From Auraticoccus monumenti (lineage in GTDB: Bacteria > Actinomycetota > Actinomycetes > Propionibacteriales > Propionibacteriaceae), in assembly GCF_900101785.1 (NCBI RefSeq), contig NZ_LT629688.1:682001-746000 (forward strand): DNA of 64,000 nucleotides, given 5' to 3'. The position numbers and the translations under genes were made by a program. This document shows, piece by piece, positions 62,722-64,000 of the stretch. The notes beneath the pieces are model-generated. The model searched no databases, had not been told where the DNA came from, and saw only the letters and a list, made by a program, of their open reading frames with translations. How positions within the stretch are numbered: position 1 is the stretch's first letter; every line of letters starts with the position of its first letter.

Positions 62722-63447
62722 ATGGGCAGCGGATCGAGTCCGAGTTCGACGGCCACGGAGGCGCAGGTCGCCGACGCCTGGTCACCCGGGCGGGCACGGC
62801 GGCTGACCGGCCTGGGGCTGGGCCTGGTCGTCATCGCCGTCGTCTACCACGGCCCACCCGTCGACCAGGTGGCCGGCCTGGACCTGCGGTTCGGCCTGAC
62901 CGGTCCGCTCGCGGGGGACCCGTGGAAGTGGGCGGGCGCGGCGCTGCTGCTGGCCGTCGTGGTCGGCGTGGAGCGCCTCGGCCCGGCCTCGCTCCTGCTG
63001 CGGCGGCCCAGTGGTCGCGACCTGGAGTGGGTGCTCTACGCCTTCGGGGCGTTCATGGTGTGGTCGTGGGGCCTCAGCCTCCTCGCCCCGCAGGAGGACA
63101 ACGAGGGCATCGCGACCATCGCCCGGCTCGGGGTCGCGGGGGTGCTGCTGCTGATCCTGACCGCAGCGGTCACCGAGGAGGTCGTCTACCGCGGCTACCT
63201 CGCCGAGAGGCTCGGTGCGCTCCTCGGCCGCCGACCCTGGGCCCGCTGGGTCGGTGCACTGCTGAGCCTGGCCGTGTTCGTCGTCCCGCACGTCGTCTTC
63301 TTCGGCCCCTCGTGGCTGCTGCACCAGCTGCCGGGCGCCATCGCCGTCGCCGCCGTGGCCCTCCTCCGCCGCAACCTGGTGGCGGCGATGCTGCTCCACC
63401 TCCTCATCAACCTGCCGATCCTGGTCCCCACCGTCCTGGCGGGGTGA
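62722..63447 (+). CDS. CPBP family intramembrane glutamic endopeptidase
   Basis: This is a 241-residue membrane protein with about seven spans. The active-site motif TEEVVYRGYLAERLG (EExxxR) is followed by VFVVPHVVFF (His) and MLLHLLINL (HxxxN), the CPBP/Rce1 catalytic set. Family members cleave membrane proteins or modified peptides and in some bacteria give bacteriocin immunity. The start is ATG 62722, with no Shine-Dalgarno sequence. Probably repressed by the divergent TetR protein. Confidence 0.88.
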   Translation: MGSGSSPSSTATEAQVADAWSPGRARRLTGLGLGLVVIAVVYHGPPVDQVAGLDLRFGLTGPLAGDPWKWAGAALLLAVVVGVERLGPASLLLRRPSGRDLEWVLYAFGAFMVWSWGLSLLAPQEDNEGIATIARLGVAGVLLLILTAAVTEEVVYRGYLAERLGALLGRRPWARWVGALLSLAVFVVPHVVFFGPSWLLHQLPGAIAVAAVALLRRNLVAAMLLHLLINLPILVPTVLAG

Positions 63448-63450
63448 GAC

Positions 63451-63483
63451 CGACGGCCGGGCACCACGCCGCCCCGGCCGTCG
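63451..63483 (+). terminator. Hairpin terminator after the CPBP gene
   Basis: CGACGGCCGGG and CCCGGCCGTCG form a perfect 11-bp stem with an 11-nt loop, 3 nt after the stop codon. Confidence 0.7.
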
Positions 63484-63564
63484 AGCGGCACCGCGGCCGT
63501 GCCAGCCTGGAGACGCACCGACCCCACGCAGGACCCGCAGCGTCGCCACCACGAAGGAGAGCTC

Positions 63565-64000
63565 GTGCCCACCTGGTTGATCACCGGATGCTCCACCGGC
63601 CTGGGCCGGCACCTCGCCCGGGCCGTCCTCGAGCACGGCCACCGCGCCGTGGTCACCGCCCGCGACCCGGGGTCCGTGCGGGACCTCGTCGACCAGTTCC
63701 CCGACACCGCCCTGGCCCTGGCCCTCGACGTCACCGACGCCGCCCAGGTGCAGGCGTCGGTGCACGCGGCCGAGGAGCGGTTCGGCGGCGTCGACGTCCT
63801 GGTCAACAACGCCGGGTACGGCTACCGCGCCGCGCTGGAGGAGGGCGACGAGGCCGAGGTGGCCCAGCTCTTCGCCACCAACTTCTTCGGGGCGGTGGCG
63901 ATGACCAAGGCCGTGCTCCCCGGCATGCGGGCCCGTCGCTCCGGCGCGGTGGTCAACATCTCCTCCATCGGCGCCCAGGTCTGCCCGGCCGGGTCGGGCT
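63565..64000 (+). CDS. SDR family oxidoreductase, 5' part
   Basis: The gene starts at GTG 63565 after AAGGAGAG and runs off the window. The visible 145 residues begin VPTWLITGCSTGLGRHLARAV and contain ALDVTDAAQV, VDVLVNNAGYGYRAALEE and VVNISSIGAQV, the classical SDR pattern up to the catalytic Ser region. It resembles the oxidoreductases often annotated as DltE-like SDRs. The catalytic YxxxK lies outside the window. Confidence 0.85.
   Translation, partial: MPTWLITGCSTGLGRHLARAVLEHGHRAVVTARDPGSVRDLVDQFPDTALALALDVTDAAQVQASVHAAEERFGGVDVLVNNAGYGYRAALEEGDEAEVAQLFATNFFGAVAMTKAVLPGMRARRSGAVVNISSIGAQVCPAGSG

Overview
The window is chromosomal DNA of a very GC-rich actinobacterium. The signs are GC-rich codon third positions, many GTG starts, TANNNT -10 boxes placed directly before start codons, a two-component pair of NarL type, ECF sigma factors and many TetR regulators. 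No rRNA, tRNA or replication gene is present, so the genus cannot be fixed. A Propionibacteriales-like soil or plant-surface organism would fit, but that is inference.

Layout. Positions 1-5815 hold pectin and uronate catabolism genes (the kduI 3' end, a uronate-dehydrogenase-like enzyme and an oligogalacturonate lyase of the PL22 type). They are mixed with a DUF1203 gene, an epoxide-hydrolase remnant and a TetR/NmrA pair. Positions 5900-19240 are mixed accessory metabolism: a racemase, a minisatellite, a frameshifted glyoxalase, an ECF41-type sigma factor beside an FAD oxidoreductase, an SDR/DUF3159 pair beside an XRE regulator, an MFS-GT2-GT1 operon, and a TetR/SDR divergent pair. Positions 19367-24468 hold a metacaspase with a peptidoglycan-binding-like N-terminus, two large proteins I cannot identify in the same operon, and a LuxR-type regulator. 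Positions 24723-32568 are an alpha-mannan locus: a GntR/LacI-type regulator, a sugar ABC transporter, a cytoplasmic GH76 and a divergent secreted GH76-CBM. Positions 32712-43493 are housekeeping and stress genes: exonuclease, SIMPL, phosphatase, zinc-type ArsR with a His-rich protein, NYN nuclease, a CIRCE-controlled Hsp20, a ZIP transporter, an aldo-keto reductase, a D-lactate-dehydrogenase-like flavoprotein and a glutathione peroxidase.

Positions 43514-54315 are the most unusual part. On the minus strand, four genes with overlapping stop and start codons encode a LanC-like cyclase, a HopA1-like protein, an APH-fold kinase and a trypsin-like protease with a cysteine-rich tail. The first three are the enzyme types used together to make class V lanthipeptides and related RiPPs. 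Divergent from them lies a tight plus-strand operon: a subtilisin with a tryptophan heptad repeat, an ECF sigma factor, a small unknown protein and a TPR-CHAT (caspase-fold) protease. A perfect 8-bp inverted repeat sits in the shared promoter region. I see no free precursor peptide. A testable idea is that the Cys/Ser/Thr-rich tail of the protease is the modified substrate and that the locus is a protease-based signalling or defence system.

Positions 54425-64000 hold a histidine kinase with a very long proline-rich tail and its response regulator, GNAT, two TetR regulators with clear operators (next to a GAP-family membrane protein and a CPBP protease), an isolated lycopene-cyclase-like gene, a PQQ-type sugar dehydrogenase lipoprotein and the 5' part of an SDR gene.

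Across the window, a family of 24-25 bp palindromic arms built on AACCGGTCA recurs 3' of genes at 4008-4464, 26093-26287 and 59396-59464. Minisatellite-type expansions occur both between genes and in frame inside several genes.
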